Of a stretch of 64,000 nt of DNA, positions 36,399-47,438 are shown piece by piece (within the stretch, counting starts at the first letter, position 1; the number at the start of each line of letters is the position of its first letter). A model generated the notes under the pieces. The model had not been told where the DNA came from, did no database searches, and was given only the letters and a program-made list of their open reading frames with translations. The translations under genes and the position numbers were made by a program. The stretch comes from Dipteris shenzhenensis (lineage: Eukaryota > Polypodiophyta > Polypodiopsida > Gleicheniales), in the NCBI GenBank assembly GCA_047967505.1, contig CM106539.1. One strand, written 5' to 3'.

Positions 36399-36433
<35 letters not shown>

Positions 36434-36455
36434 TTCAGAGGAAAGAGAGAGTTTT
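34349..36455. repeat. GA-microsatellite block with embedded GC-rich minisatellite
   Basis: Long (GA)n runs (up to about 70 bp near 35,020-35,080) alternate with about fourteen copies of a 25-bp motif of the form cctggcggccgtggccgcc, found near 34,498, 34,728, 34,803, 34,877, 34,971, 35,093, 35,258, 35,385, 35,431, 35,569, 35,742, 35,819, 36,048 and 36,238. The motif is partly self-complementary (ggcggcc...ggccgcc). It is the continuation of 27,650-28,457. Arg/Glu-rich frames on the plus strand and Ser/Leu/Pro-rich frames on the minus strand are translations of the repeat. Confidence 0.9.
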
Positions 36456-37607
36456 ATATATTTACATGTTTTATATTATACTTTTAAAATTTTATAAAAG
36501 AGTGAATTTATGGTTTGTTTTGAAGGTGAGATAATATTTATATATATATTCATCTTTTAAATTGAAAAATGTTAACTTTTCTTTAGATACATGTTCTTCA
36601 TTTCTCTCACATGCAGGTTTAGCCTCTACATCAAAACCCCTTCTTTTGCATATTTAAGCCTCTTAAACCCCAGCACATTAAAATGAACACAGAAAAAGAA
36701 ATTATTTATTGCTTTTCTTAAATTCGACGGTTGGTCAATCGAAGCCAATCGACAGTTGCTCCAAGTTGCCAATCGAAGCCATGCTCAAATTTTTCTAACT
36801 AGTTCCTAATAGTTGTCAGTTCCTTCGCTCACATGCGGTTTAACACTCATAACATGCTATTAAATAAGACCTTTTACCATTTACCAAGAAGTTTATCAGT
36901 GGGCAAATTGCATGAGTAGATAGCAAATATCAGTGGACAGATTACATATATCAGTGGACAGATTACATGTCATGGGGCATATTGGAGCTTGATGATTATT
37001 GGTTATTTTTATGCATTTGTATAAATATTTAAGCTCATTTATTGTCATAAAAACCTTGTAAAGCCTTCTAGGCTATTTTTTACATTTATTGCCATATGAA
37101 GCGCCTTGTAATAAACCCAACCATCCCAACCATTTACTATTTAACGAGTATCAGTGGGCTGCATAAGTGGATATCAGTGGAATAGTTTTTAGTGGGTAGA
37201 TTGCATTAGTTGGGTATCAGTGCATAGATATCAATGGATGGATAGATTACATGTCATCACGAAGATTGAAGCTTTATCACTAGAGGGCACATCAATGGAT
37301 GGACAGATTACATGTCTTCACAAAGATTGAAGCTTTATCACTAGAGGACATTTTATTTCATTATAAAGCTTTATTGGCTAATTTTCTTACATTTGTATAA
37401 ATATTTAAGCCTTGTAAGGCCTTCTAGGCTATTTCCCACATTTATTGCTATAAAATAATTTGTAAACCCCTCTCTGCTATTGGTCACATTTATTGCCATA
37501 TGAAGCCTTGTAAAGCCTTTTGGGCTATTTTCCACATTTATTGTATCAAGCGTTGTATATTGCATTTTACTTGTATGTATCTAAATTCTTCATTATCTTT
37601 TCTTGTA
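36456..37607. repeat. AT-rich stretch with several local tandem duplications
   Basis: The phrase atatcagtggacagattacat recurs near 36,929 and 36,950. A 61-bp unit (gattacatgtc...gaagattgaagctttatcac) is duplicated at about 37,246 and 37,307. The unit aagccttgtaaagccttctaggctatttt with catttattgccata recurs near 37,050, 37,405, 37,450 and 37,505. A short run with ccaatcgaagcc/gacggttggtcaatcg repeats is at 36,725-36,785. An intron ends at ttgtag (37,607), after which coding sequence begins. Confidence 0.65.
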
Positions 37608-38226
37608 GGATTATAGAGCAATCAACTAATGTGGGGGCTATCCTAAATGACTCTGAGATTAGAGCATGGGTCTCTGATATCACTTTGAATTTGAAAGGAA
37701 AGGAATATAGCCCCAATGGCTTTGGTAGGTGGACTCGATATCACATGGGCAGAAGAGCTTGGTTTCTTCATCAAAAGGAAAATAGACTCTTTCTACTTAT
37801 GTCAAAAAGGGAGTTCAATGATGTTGAAGATCCATGGGATGCTACATTCTTCAAAAAAGATATGACTTCAAGCCTTGTAGTAGGCATAATGATAGAGCCA
37901 AAAGAGACTTTTATGGATATTTTCACAAAGAGTTTAGATCCTAAAGTTGGCGGTCTTCATTTTGTTGTGTCAAGGAGAGACTCAAAGAACTTTGTGATGC
38001 CTCCTCCTCAACTATCAAAGTTTCCAGAGCTATAAAGTGCATTGGAGGCCCTTGCATATACTTGGGAGCAATATCATAGTGTGGTGGCAAAAAGGATGCA
38101 TGCAAAGATTATGTTTGAGTACTTTCAGGATGCACAATATGCTCCTCAGATTCAAGGATCTTCACATGAAGGAGATCAAGCACAGACTTTGATGCAGGGG
38201 CAAGAAGAACATCACACTGTCACAAA
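37608..38226 (+). pseudogene. unrecognised coding region, part 1 (interrupted by the 12.6-kb transposon)
   Basis: From a splice acceptor at 37,607 a frame of 142 residues runs to 38,035 (IIEQSTNVGAILNDSE, SPNGFGRWTRYHMGRRAW, FNDVEDPWDATFFKK), then, after one TAA, another 60 residues to the transposon end. Strand and codon style match part 2 at 50,875-53,804, and the transposon's target duplication joins the two. I do not recognise the protein. It may be an accessory gene of a larger mobile element or a host gene. Confidence 0.5.
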
Positions 38227-38275
38227 CTCGGGGGGGTCACTTAGTGTAATATGTCTATATCACGTGCATGCAAGG
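38227..38275 (+). repeat. left terminal inverted repeat
   Basis: 15 bp perfect (CTCGGGGGGGTCACT) plus a degenerate inner part ending at CACGTG (38,261-38,266). The same arrangement is at the right end and in both MITEs. Confidence 0.92.
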
Positions 38276-39221
38276 GTTCTTTTCTAAATCCCTATGTAAC
38301 CTATTTGTAGTATTTCCTAGTATCCCCTCTGTAAATTTTGGGAAATTTTATAAATCCCCTTCTGTAAGTATATTTATTTTCCTAGAGGAATTTTAAAAGT
38401 CCTTATGTGAGTCATACACTACTACTTTTGGAGTCCCTTTAGGTAGGATGAGATATTTAAACTGCAAGATCTCTACATCACCTGCATTATTTGAATCTAC
38501 ACACAAAAAATTGAGGTACTGACTGCAATAATGGGCAATGCATAAGTTTAAGATGGGTTTGTGTCTTGATGATGCCATAAGGCAAGAGAAACAAAGAATA
38601 AAGACATGTGTGCAAAAATTAAGAGGAACAAATATCAAACAAGACAAATCATGTGTGCCGTACACCAAGAGCAAAGAATTGTGCAAAGTCACTTGAAACA
38701 CGTAAAGAGCTCAAGAAACAACCTTTATAAAAATACTACATGAAAGATTGGGAGCTTTTATAAATGCTTTATATCTTTCAATTTTTTACAAAACCATATG
38801 TATGGGTGTTTTAGCTAGGAGAAGGGATGATAGATTAGCCAATTTTACAAAGCATTCAATGACGATATTTAATATTTATTTCTTGCCAAATACAAACATC
38901 CACTAAGTCATATCAAACCATGGTATTAAAACCATAGAGGCTACATTCATACAACATCTTGTTGTACCCGATGCCAAAATAGCATTTTTAAACTTGGTTA
39001 ATGGCATTCATATAAACAAAAGTACCCAGGCGGTTGCAAATCATCCACTTCTGTGATTCAAGGTCCTGCAAAAAAATAATTTAAAAAATCCATCAAGAGA
39101 AATCAAACTAAACTCTGTGCATAGTAATAATCGTAATAAAGCTTTTATCATATTAGAAAGATAACAAAGAAGCCCCTACCAAGTGCATTTAATGCCCCTT
39201 TACAAAGTCATTGAATACATT
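38276..39221. other. transposon interior left of the transposase, no gene seen
   Basis: AT-rich. The start (38,282-38,400) resembles the interior of the MITEs (cccctctgtaaattttgggaa and ttataaatcccc). No coding motif is seen. The minus-strand open frame at 38,393-38,701 has no recognisable feature. It probably holds the 3' UTR and polyadenylation region of the transposase. Confidence 0.5.
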
Positions 39222-42200
39222 TTAATCATTCTCATCTAAAGTATACTTATTGCTATTACACTCATAGGTGAGGTTTGCCAATGCAATTACGCTCTCAATA
39301 TTTATCATGTCAAGGTCTGTAAGGTCATATGTGAAGCATCTTGAACCTTTTGCCTTTTGATACCACCCAAGCTGGACTTCTACTCCAAAAGGTCTATCTG
39401 AAAGGTTGAACCCTCTTTTATATTCCACATACCCCCCACCAACCTTTCTCCTCATTTTTTGAACTCGTCCAAGGTACCATATAGCTTGTGTTTTCTTTTT
39501 TTGCAAAGATCTTGGATTGCATTTCCTTTTGCTTTTCCTTGTTTTGTGTTCTTCATGAAAGAATACGGCACAATCGGAACCTATTCCAAATAGGTTCTCA
39601 TTTGATGTAGCAAGAGGTATGGCGAACCCTTGTGAGTCTATCTTTAGAGAGTGTGGGATTTCCATTAAGTTGGCTTACCAATGTGGACTTGAAGAGAGTT
39701 TTACCATCAATGGTAACAACTGGGCTCACTGCTTCTTGTTCATCTAGGAGAGAATCCACCACATGTCCGATTTCACTTATGGAGGCATCGTTGTCATTAT
39801 CATCTATATCTGACACATGATCTGCTTGACATTGGTCTTCTTCTTCAGAATCAGATTCTTGTGAATATGCATCTGCAAATCCATTTGACCAAGGTTCCAT
39901 CCACCACTTCATATTCTCACCCTTTGGCTTCATATGCAAACTTTCACACCTTTCTTGAGCACTTTTTAGTCCCTTCTTCAATGCTTCGATGATTTTATCA
40001 TCAGTTGACACACACTCATAGTCCCCTAGATTAGCTTCTCGCATGTTCTCTTTGAGATTCAATTCTCTCCATACATGTTCTTGCTTCTTATGTGCCCTTG
40101 TAAATAGAGGACTATCCTCTTTGCATTCAAAGTGTGCAAGCCTATTCATACTACCTGCACTATGTAGCATATCCATCAAGTCATAAGCGCGTTCTTGTCC
40201 CACCATGCTTCCAATCTTGCTGAAGAAGATTTCAACTGCATCTGAATCTGTAAGATGTAAAGGACACCTTAGGCCTGGACAAAATTCTCTAAAGTACTTG
40301 ATCAGTAGGACCACAAAATGGCATGAGAGTTGCACATCTAAGAAAGCTTCCTTAGTTATGAAGTTTCTATTCAACGTATAGTTGGCATGATGAACAATCC
40401 AAGACCTCCAAATTTGAAAGAAAAAAGAGACTTTGCCCGCAAGATAGACTCGATCCACAAGATTCAAATGTGGAGATAAGAAGATGTCAATGTAATCCCC
40501 AGCAATTTCAAGATAAGCTTGTGTTCCTAGCATGCTCCTCTCTTTTCTATGAATTCCATTGTTTGCCAATTCTCCCAAGCACCATTGCACTTGTTTACTG
40601 CATATTCTTTGAGCTGCAGCCCAATTTTGGCGATCATCTCGCCTAATGTCTCCCTCCCTTAGCATATGCTTGTCGATAGAAAAAGCATCATACACAATAA
40701 TGACATGATTTAAGGTGATCCAAACATTGCCAATAGCCAATTGACGCTTAGGCTTGTCAAGAACATTGACTAACTTTTTTCCATTATGTACAAAATCTTG
40801 ATCATGTAGCCCAAAAACTTGATTTTCCAAAACTTTTGCTGAGAGAGGCCATCCATCCCATTTTATCCCAAATCTACTACCTCTTTTATCTAGATAATCG
40901 GAGATCATCAATGTTCTTCGTCGACTATCACCATCAGATGCATGTCCAATAATTGGACCACAACCGTGGTCTTTAGCTTCTCAATCCATAAGTTTAAAAT
41001 AGCATCCCATTGCTTGCGGACAAAACTTGCATCAAATCGGCCGCAAGTGCAATGAAGTGCAAGAACCAAGCGTGGGAGTGCATCATGCAATGGATTGGCA
41101 AGAAAAACTCTTGCACGTCCACCAATGACACAATTTTGAAATGCATCAATAATCTGATCATATCCTTTTTGTCCTTCTCCCACTTTGATCATGCATATGG
41201 TCATGCACTCATGATCATCTACTTTATATCCATCAAAACCCACAAGCATGTCATCCTTTGGATTCCACCTACAAGCAATAATAAGCACAAGTCTGTAAGA
41301 TCATATGCAATCCTCTTGCATTCAAAAACAAGATTTAGATTATGAAAATAATTTAGAGAAAAAGGAGGTTACCTTATCTGCTTCTTTATTGCAGTTTCAT
41401 CTTCCACTATGATGAAGGGAATCCTTGACATGATTCCATGCTTTTCTTTTTCTTTTTCATAAATTTCAGTGATTGCATCAAAAAGATATCCATGTATACC
41501 AGGTACAAACTGAGTAGCAAGTCTTTGCCCTCGCTTTGTCGTTGATAAAGAAGGTCCATTGAGGTTGGAACTCAAGAAGTCATGTAACCTTGGACCTCCC
41601 CACATCCTTGCAACCTCAAATATTGCCCTTGTGTTCTCACTATATCTTTGTCCAACACTTGACTTGATTATGTTTGTGGCAACATCTTGTAGAAAGTCCC
41701 ATAAGGCAACTTTACCACCAAACTTTTCCAATCTATGGGCTTCGATTATGTTGTTGCAAAATCGTTTTACATCCTTTCGATTGAGAGACTCTATGCTAGC
41801 TTCTCTTAAAGTACGGACTCTTACTGAAAGAATGGCAACCTGAGACTTTGTCCACCATAGTTGCTTAGAAAGGTCTCTTACTCGTCTTTTAGCAAAAAGA
41901 GTTGCATTTCTAAGCTCACTCTTTGTAAGATAATCTAGCCTTCTGCCACAACCGGTACCCCTATCTCCTCTCTTATTCTCAACCTTCTCTTCTCTATACA
42001 ATCTCATTCTAAAGTGAGCAAGTTTAACTATCCCCTTGCAATGGTGGCATGTTAAGTCTTTAAATGGTTGCCCATCTTGTGAAATGCGTATGCAACTTAT
42101 GTGACGAAAGCATCCATCCACATGAATATCAGTACATCCATTATTTAATGTCACCTTAACATGACGCTCTATAAACCAATACTTCCCACCACATTGATCA

Positions 42201-42405
42201 TCTAAGAAAGGCTTTACCTTGACATACTTGTTACCTACTTTGACCTCATGGCTCCAAAGGCCCCAACATAGCAAGTCAAAATTTACAAAAGAAGATTCAT
42301 TTTCTCTATTAAAACTTGAATCAACAGAGAAAGCACTCGTACTTGGGCTTCTAGTTTTTGTTGAAACCAAAAAGTTGCTAAGAGATCTTTGCTTTGGATC
42401 ATGAT
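39222..42405 (-). pseudogene. P/THAP9-like DDE transposase, frameshifted
   Basis: Exon 1 runs from about 42,405 to 41,373 (TTF-like C/H residues in DLTCHHCKGIV; YSENTRAIFEVARMWGG, a helix-turn-helix-like block seen upstream of P-type catalytic domains; IIVEDETAIKKQ with the first Asp). A 104-bp intron (41,372-41,269, GT-AG) joins in frame to RWNPKDDMLVGFDG. A frame change near 40,985 leads into GPIIGHASDGDSRRRTLM (second Asp), WDGWPLSAK and the long frame 40,911-39,598 with DSDAVEIFFSKIGSMVGQER (candidate Glu) and HKKQEHVWREL. A further frame change near 39,640 leads to a C-terminal domain (39,665-39,222; AIWYLGRVQKMRRKVGGGY). No ATG is in frame at the 5' end: the ATG at 42,398 is one frame off. 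All three catalytic candidates remain, but the gene needs at least two frame corrections. Host-encoded or sister copies could supply transposase in trans. Confidence 0.72.
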
Positions 42406-42415
42406 CCTTATATAG
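42406..42415 (-). promoter_or_regulatory. TATA box of the transposase gene
   Basis: Minus strand CTATATAAGG lies just upstream of the open transposase frame. The 290 bp to the divergent gene at 42,705 would be a shared promoter. Confidence 0.5.
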
Positions 42416-42704
42416 TATTTGAATTTAATAAAGTGTAAAGTGTCTTAGAATGTATTTTTATTTTTTTTCAAAATTTTATATTTGTGTATTAGAATTGTGT
42501 ATTAATTTGGGAAGAGTTTGTGTTTATTATGGTTAAACTCAAACCCATGAGTCATGCATACAAATTTTTATTATAATGATTAAATTTAAACTCACCAGTT
42601 ATGCACAAATTGGCAATCTAAATTTTGCAGGTCATGCACACACAGGTGGAGGGGGGTTATAATTAAGGTTCTCATTTTATTTTGAAGTACATCGGTCTCC
42701 TATC

Positions 42705-43484
42705 ATGGCATCTTTTTTCAGGATTCAAGTGATTGACTATGATAATAAGGAGGAATTAGGTGTTGTTAGGGTCACAAGAGACACAAGTCATCCCACATTC
42801 TCTCATGTTCGTGAACAAATTGAAGGTGATGAGCTTCTATTGGAACCCTTTGAGTTTGTTGAGGACGAATATATAATAACCAAACGGCAAGAGGAACGAT
42901 GGACAATCAATGATCAACTCTTAGTGCACATCAAGAGAAGTCTATGCCGCATAGAGGAAACTCCTTATCCATGTAAAAGACATTGCACTCAACTAGCTGA
43001 TGACATAAATCTTGATGCCCAAGTGCACATGTCTTCAAAGCTTTCTAGTAGATTACTAAGCCCAACTATTCTTGAATGTTGGCAACGTGAATCTGATAGA
43101 GTTAGATCAAAGCTAAAGGAAATGGTAGTGTTAAGGGATGATAAGTTTGAGTTGCATTCTGAGGACTTCAATGGGGTGCCCCATGTGCGAATTTGGTGTC
43201 ATGAGTGTAATGAACTTTATGGTAAAGGATTGATAGAAGGCAAGCATGCAGCATACAATTGATAGAAGGTGCGATGCAAATATGATGATGCATGGTTGCG
43301 TTTATGTCCTCCAAGATCAGATTTGTACACAGTTCTCAATGAACACACAAAGTCAAACTCTCATATCAAGTCGCTCATGAGAAAAGATGAAAATCCAAAG
43401 GTAGCACTCACTGGCTTGCGAGGGCGTCCTCGAAAGGATCATATACTAGTATTCAAAATGCAAGAAGTTACAGCACGAAGATAA
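42705..43484 (+). CDS. zinc-finger/AT-hook protein, divergent from the transposase (possibly broken)
   Basis: ATG at 42,705 (MASFFRIQVIDYDNKEELG). 186 residues follow to TGA-TAG at 43,260-43,265, then the same frame continues to 43,484. The second part has a Cys pair (RIWCHECNELY) before the stops and HTKSNSH after them, a C2H2/BED-like spacing, then GLRGRPRKDHI, an AT-hook. The stops fall inside an imperfect 30-bp duplication (attgatagaagg at 43,228 and 43,258), or the sequence from gtaaagg to gatag is a short intron. A TATA-like ttataattaa lies at 42,657. A DNA-binding accessory protein for transposition is a reasonable guess; the family is not recognised. Confidence 0.55.
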
Positions 43485-44479
43485 AAATTTGAGAATTTAA
43501 AAAATATATATATTATAGTACTTTATTAAATTCAAATAGTATAGATGCATATACTAGTATTCAAAATGCATTGAAAGAGTAACATTATAGTTTATAAACA
43601 TAATTGTCCAAGAGTAGCTTTATAATAAAATCGGATTAATAAAACTGAGGCATCCTCTCAACTGCAGGCTGCAAACATGCATGGGGTTGAGTGTTAAATC
43701 TTGCTAGTCGATTATTCATCTCGGCCAGTGTCATTCTATTTTGTTTTTCCACAAACATATAGTTAGTTGCATTGAAATAAATCTGCTGCAACTTGCCACT
43801 CCATGCTGGCTGTTTTGTGTAATCCTCTTTGAAGTAGTATTCCTTACACTCCTTATAAAAATTAATAACCTCTTTAATCATGTATCCCATGGCAAACACA
43901 TCTAATTCTTTGCTCCTTGCTCATCTTACTTATCCCTATACAAAGATGCCGCCTAATGACTTTGAGCCAATTTTTCCTTTGCTCTGGTTGCATCTTTTCA
44001 CAAAAGGATTTCTGGCAAAACATGCATGAAAAAACCAAGTATTGAGAGAGAATCTAAAATATATTCATATTTTAAATAATCAATGAACACAAAGTTAATT
44101 ACAATAAAGAACACAACGAACTCCATTCTTATGAAATTTGCATCATGATTACATGGGCCTACCATTTGAGTGTGTGGAGAAGTGTGTGTTAGACACTAGA
44201 TAATCAACATTGGAAGAGTATTTCAAATAATATCCAATGGTTGATGACCCACAATTGATTAAAGATAAGATTCAACTTAGAATCCTTATACATAAGCAGC
44301 TTTCAAAGACCCCATGGATAGGCATTAATCAAAGACACAAATATCATTGGCTCTAGCATTGTTACCTTAGATGTATGAGCATGAATCTCAGATGTATATT
44401 TATTGGAAAGTTTACAACCTCTACACACTAGCATTTATGCAATGGTCCCCTATATTCTACACAAAATATTTCCAAAGAG
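43485..44479. other. transposon interior, possible small exon on the minus strand
   Basis: A minus-strand frame at 43,636-43,899 (87 residues; FYKECKEYYFKEDYTKQPAW) looks protein-like and could be a 3' exon of the gene at 45,242-45,796, but no splice path is proven. The remainder is AT-rich with nothing recognised. Confidence 0.3.
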
Positions 44480-45115
44480 GACAACAACATCAAAAGTCGA
44501 ATAAACGACCAAGTGTTGAAGCCGAAACTATCATACAACACTGATAACCTACAACAACACTGAAAGCCAAATAAATGACCATGTGTCGAAGTTTAAACAT
44601 TTGTTTTATGAAATAAGCTACGACAACACTGAAAGCCGAATAAACGACCTAGTATTGAAGCCTAATTATTTTATAAATTATATATCTAAGAAACAACACA
44701 AAAGTCGAATAAACGACAAAGTGTTGAATTCTATTACTCTTCTAAGGTTGAGAGACGACACATACAGTCGAATGATACGACCAAGTGTCGAGCTAGTTTC
44801 AAAACAATGAGAAGGAGTCCTGGTAACGACATCAAAGGTTGAATATTACAACCAAATGTCGAAATGCAGACTTACTTACTTAACCGCACATATAATCGAG
44901 TAATACGATCCAATGCGGAAAGATAAGCACCATGCAAATGCATGGCCCAAGTAATTGACTCAAATATTACATTACAAATCAGATGATGGACGTATTATGT
45001 CGAAAGGCTATATACGACACTACGTCGATATCTAATAGTCATGTAATATCAAGAATAAAGAAGTTATGACATTGACATACTATATGAAAAGACGACACTA
45101 CATCGAACATACGTG
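44480..45115. repeat. degenerate 60-73-bp tandem array with TCGAATAAACGA core
   Basis: The block aaagtcgaataaacgaccaa followed by gtgttgaag recurs near 44,490, 44,558, 44,628, 44,701, 44,763, 44,832 and 44,891, with further weak copies to 45,110 (acgacactacgtcgat). Each core is an imperfect palindrome (GTCGAATAAACGAC). Inside a transposon and between its genes, such an array could bind a transposon-encoded zinc-finger protein or act as a regulatory region. Confidence 0.75.
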
Positions 45116-45241
45116 AAGAAGAAACCCCCCCCCAAAAAAAAGCTTATCAACTTATCGAAAATTTGCCAACAGATGGGTTATTAAGCAAAGAAAGAAAAGC
45201 TATCATACCTTTATTTCAATTATAGTTTTGATTTTGGATTG

Positions 45242-45796
45242 CTAACCAGGCACAAAGGGAACAGAGAGTCTCCTTGGTGACCTGCACAAATCCAAGGGAC
45301 AATTAATAGAAATCCTCTTAGTAGAAGGCAAGCTATAAACTCCAATTGAAAACTCCAGTTGAGTCGTTCCCAAAACTGCCTTTTCGAGATGCAGTGCCTT
45401 ATGAACAAACTTATTAGAGAGCTTGTGCTGTTTTGAAGCGGCATGACATCGTATTGCACTAAGCTGAATATTCACCGATCCAATAGTGCCAAATTCACTG
45501 CGACATTTTCTCATTTTTTGGCATGTTGTATAAAAAATACGCCCAAGCTTTTTGTCAAAGAATGCCCATTCAAAAGAAATAGCCCAAGAATCATTCCAAG
45601 CCAAACAAGCATTTTTAATTCTTAAGACATCATTTTCTTCACCCGGTCCTGGTATCTCTTGTAGATCTGAGTCACATGTCACATGAGATGATGATGCTAC
45701 ATCAGACAAGGATTTTCTCACACTCTTTCTTTTCACGGGAGGGATCAATCTGGCCATTCCAGGAAAAGCAAAAAGAGTTGTTTGTCTTTGAGTCAT
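45242..45796 (-). CDS. TTF-type zinc-finger protein inside the transposon
   Basis: ATG at 45,796 (MTQRQTTLFAFPGMARLIPP). About residues 70-135 hold SWAISFEWAFFDKKLGRIFY, TCQK, EFGTIGSVNIQLSAIRCHAA and SKQHKLS, the layout of the TTF-type zinc finger found at the N-terminus of hAT transposases and related host proteins (W...F..D...G..FC..C...G..N.....L..H..S..H). The usual first Cys is Tyr here (RIFYTTC). No hAT catalytic domain follows. The last 45 residues look non-conserved, so a splice donor near residue 165 is likely. It may be a DNA-binding partner of the transposase or a captured gene. Confidence 0.6.
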   Translation of the reverse strand: MTQRQTTLFAFPGMARLIPPVKRKSVRKSLSDVASSSHVTCDSDLQEIPGPGEENDVLRIKNACLAWNDSWAISFEWAFFDKKLGRIFYTTCQKMRKCRSEFGTIGSVNIQLSAIRCHAASKQHKLSNKFVHKALHLEKAVLGTTQLEFSIGVYSLPSTKRISINCPLDLCRSPRRLSVPFVPG

Positions 45797-47054
45797 GGTT
45801 GGGCGTAAATCTGTAAAATATTGCAGTGCAATGACTACTTAGATGCTTGCAAAATTCGGGTCAAACAACAAGCAGTTGAAAGTTGAATCAATAATTCTAC
45901 ATTTACTATTTAGCATAAAGTTCATGCAGGTCAAAGAATAGATTCAAGCTCTCAAAAAAAACAAATGCAGCAATCAGGTTGCAATCATATGAGGTAAAAA
46001 GGAAGCAAAGATGGCCTAAGAAAACAACAGACCTGATACTGAAGAAAAAAACATCATAATAAGTACAAAAAACTTGCCTGGCACCTGACTAGAACTCGGG
46101 CTGAAGCTTTACGAGAAAGAAGGAGCTACCCCAAAGCAACCGTCACTGCACAAATGAAAGACAACACATAAGAAACCCCCTTTTAGAGAAACCAAGAAAG
46201 TAGTTGGAAGAATTTATAGTACCTGTATATCCAATAATGCAAAAATAGCATTACAAAGCTAAAGTATAGCAAATACATGTTTTATTATATGTCTTGGCAG
46301 CCTGCTAATAACATGGATAAGGATGCCTCCATGGCCAATGCTTATGTGGTAGCAAGACTACCACATTGACGTGGGTGGGTGATCTGCCATGTGGCAGATA
46401 AGGTATCCACAATGTCTCGGCCAATCGCGCGACCTACATCTAGAGACGGGGTGCTGGTCCATCACTACTAGTGTGTTGTTGCAGGTTGTTGCAGCGTGTA
46501 TGAGAGCTCGTCTAGCCATGTAGTCAAGGCTGTCTTGGAGTTGGCAGGAGCCATCATTGGTGCCCGTGAAGGAGCTCGTTTGTGAGCTGAGAGGCAGCTA
46601 TAGAGAGTCATAGGAGGCTGGTCATCGTTGGAGACAGTGGCTTCTACAAGTAGCTTGACTGCATGGAGGAGCCGTTGTGTGGTGTTGGGCCATCGTGATG
46701 GCTATTGAAGCTCATTCGTTGGTCGTTGGCTAGCGAGGCGCTTTGGAGCTCGATAGAGCTCACAGTCGTGTCATGATGGCTATTGAAGATGGACTAGAGG
46801 AGGCACTTTGGAGCTCGACGGAAACAGAGCTCGAACGTCCTCGGTGTGCCGATGCTATCCAAGCAATTGTCGAGTAGCTACGCGAAAACCCAAATGGCAG
46901 AGATGAGGAGTTCTTCCAATTGCATCAGTGCGCTCATGAAACATCCGAATCTCAGCTAGTGTGCTCATCAAACATCCGACACTCAGCTACTGTGCACACA
47001 GGAACAGAGAAACATCCAAATCTGAGCTACTGAGGACAGACAGAGAGCGCGAAC
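45797..47054. other. transposon interior, no gene recognised
   Basis: 45,797-46,300 is AT-rich. From about 46,300 the composition turns GC-richer, with repeated ggagctcg and gtcgtg-type phrases and an inverted gccatgtggcag near 46,390. No coding motif is seen up to the LHT-like exon. The GC-rich part may be host DNA captured with that exon. Confidence 0.35.
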
Positions 47055-47438
47055 CTAAGAGACATCACGGCTGCAGCCATCGACACTCCGGCTATGGAGT
47101 TGAGATTGGGAAGCTGCGAGAGGAGAAGTTGAGAGGAGCCGAAAATGACAATCCAGACAGACAATCCCAAGCTCTGGCAGCTGCTGCAAACCAAGGTATG
47201 GAAGTTGCGAAGGCATGTTCCACCGGTGACCATGTAAACAATGTCTACTCCAACTTCGACCAGCAATTGCTGGGGGACGACGATCCACAAGCCGAGCTCT
47301 CGACCAAATGCATACTGTCCTAGCTCGTGGTATCGATCAAAACGCTTCCCAGGCACCATTTCATGCATCTCTACCATTTTCCATAGCGTGTACAACGTAA
47401 TCACCCAGGATAAGATAAGCACCACCACTCCTGGTCCC
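47055..47438 (-). pseudogene. captured exon of an LHT-type amino-acid transporter
   Basis: The minus-strand exon starts after an acceptor (tttcag, ending 47,439) and codes GVVVLILSWVITLYTLWKMV, MHEMVPGKRFDRYHELGQYA, LGLWIVVPQQLLVEVGVDIV and NSIAGVSMAAAVMSL, then reaches a possible donor (ag|gttcg) at 47,054. The sequence is very close to plant LYSINE HISTIDINE TRANSPORTER-like proteins (AAAP family), about 128 of some 440 residues, covering transmembrane segments 2-4. Flanking LHT exons are not seen, and no frameshift is present, so capture is fairly recent. It lies inside the 12.6-kb transposon. Confidence 0.88.

Noticed and set aside
45755-45796. PIP-box (PCNA-binding) at the N-terminus of the TTF protein
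   Set aside because: QTTLFAFP lacks the second aromatic residue; the likeness is too weak to claim.
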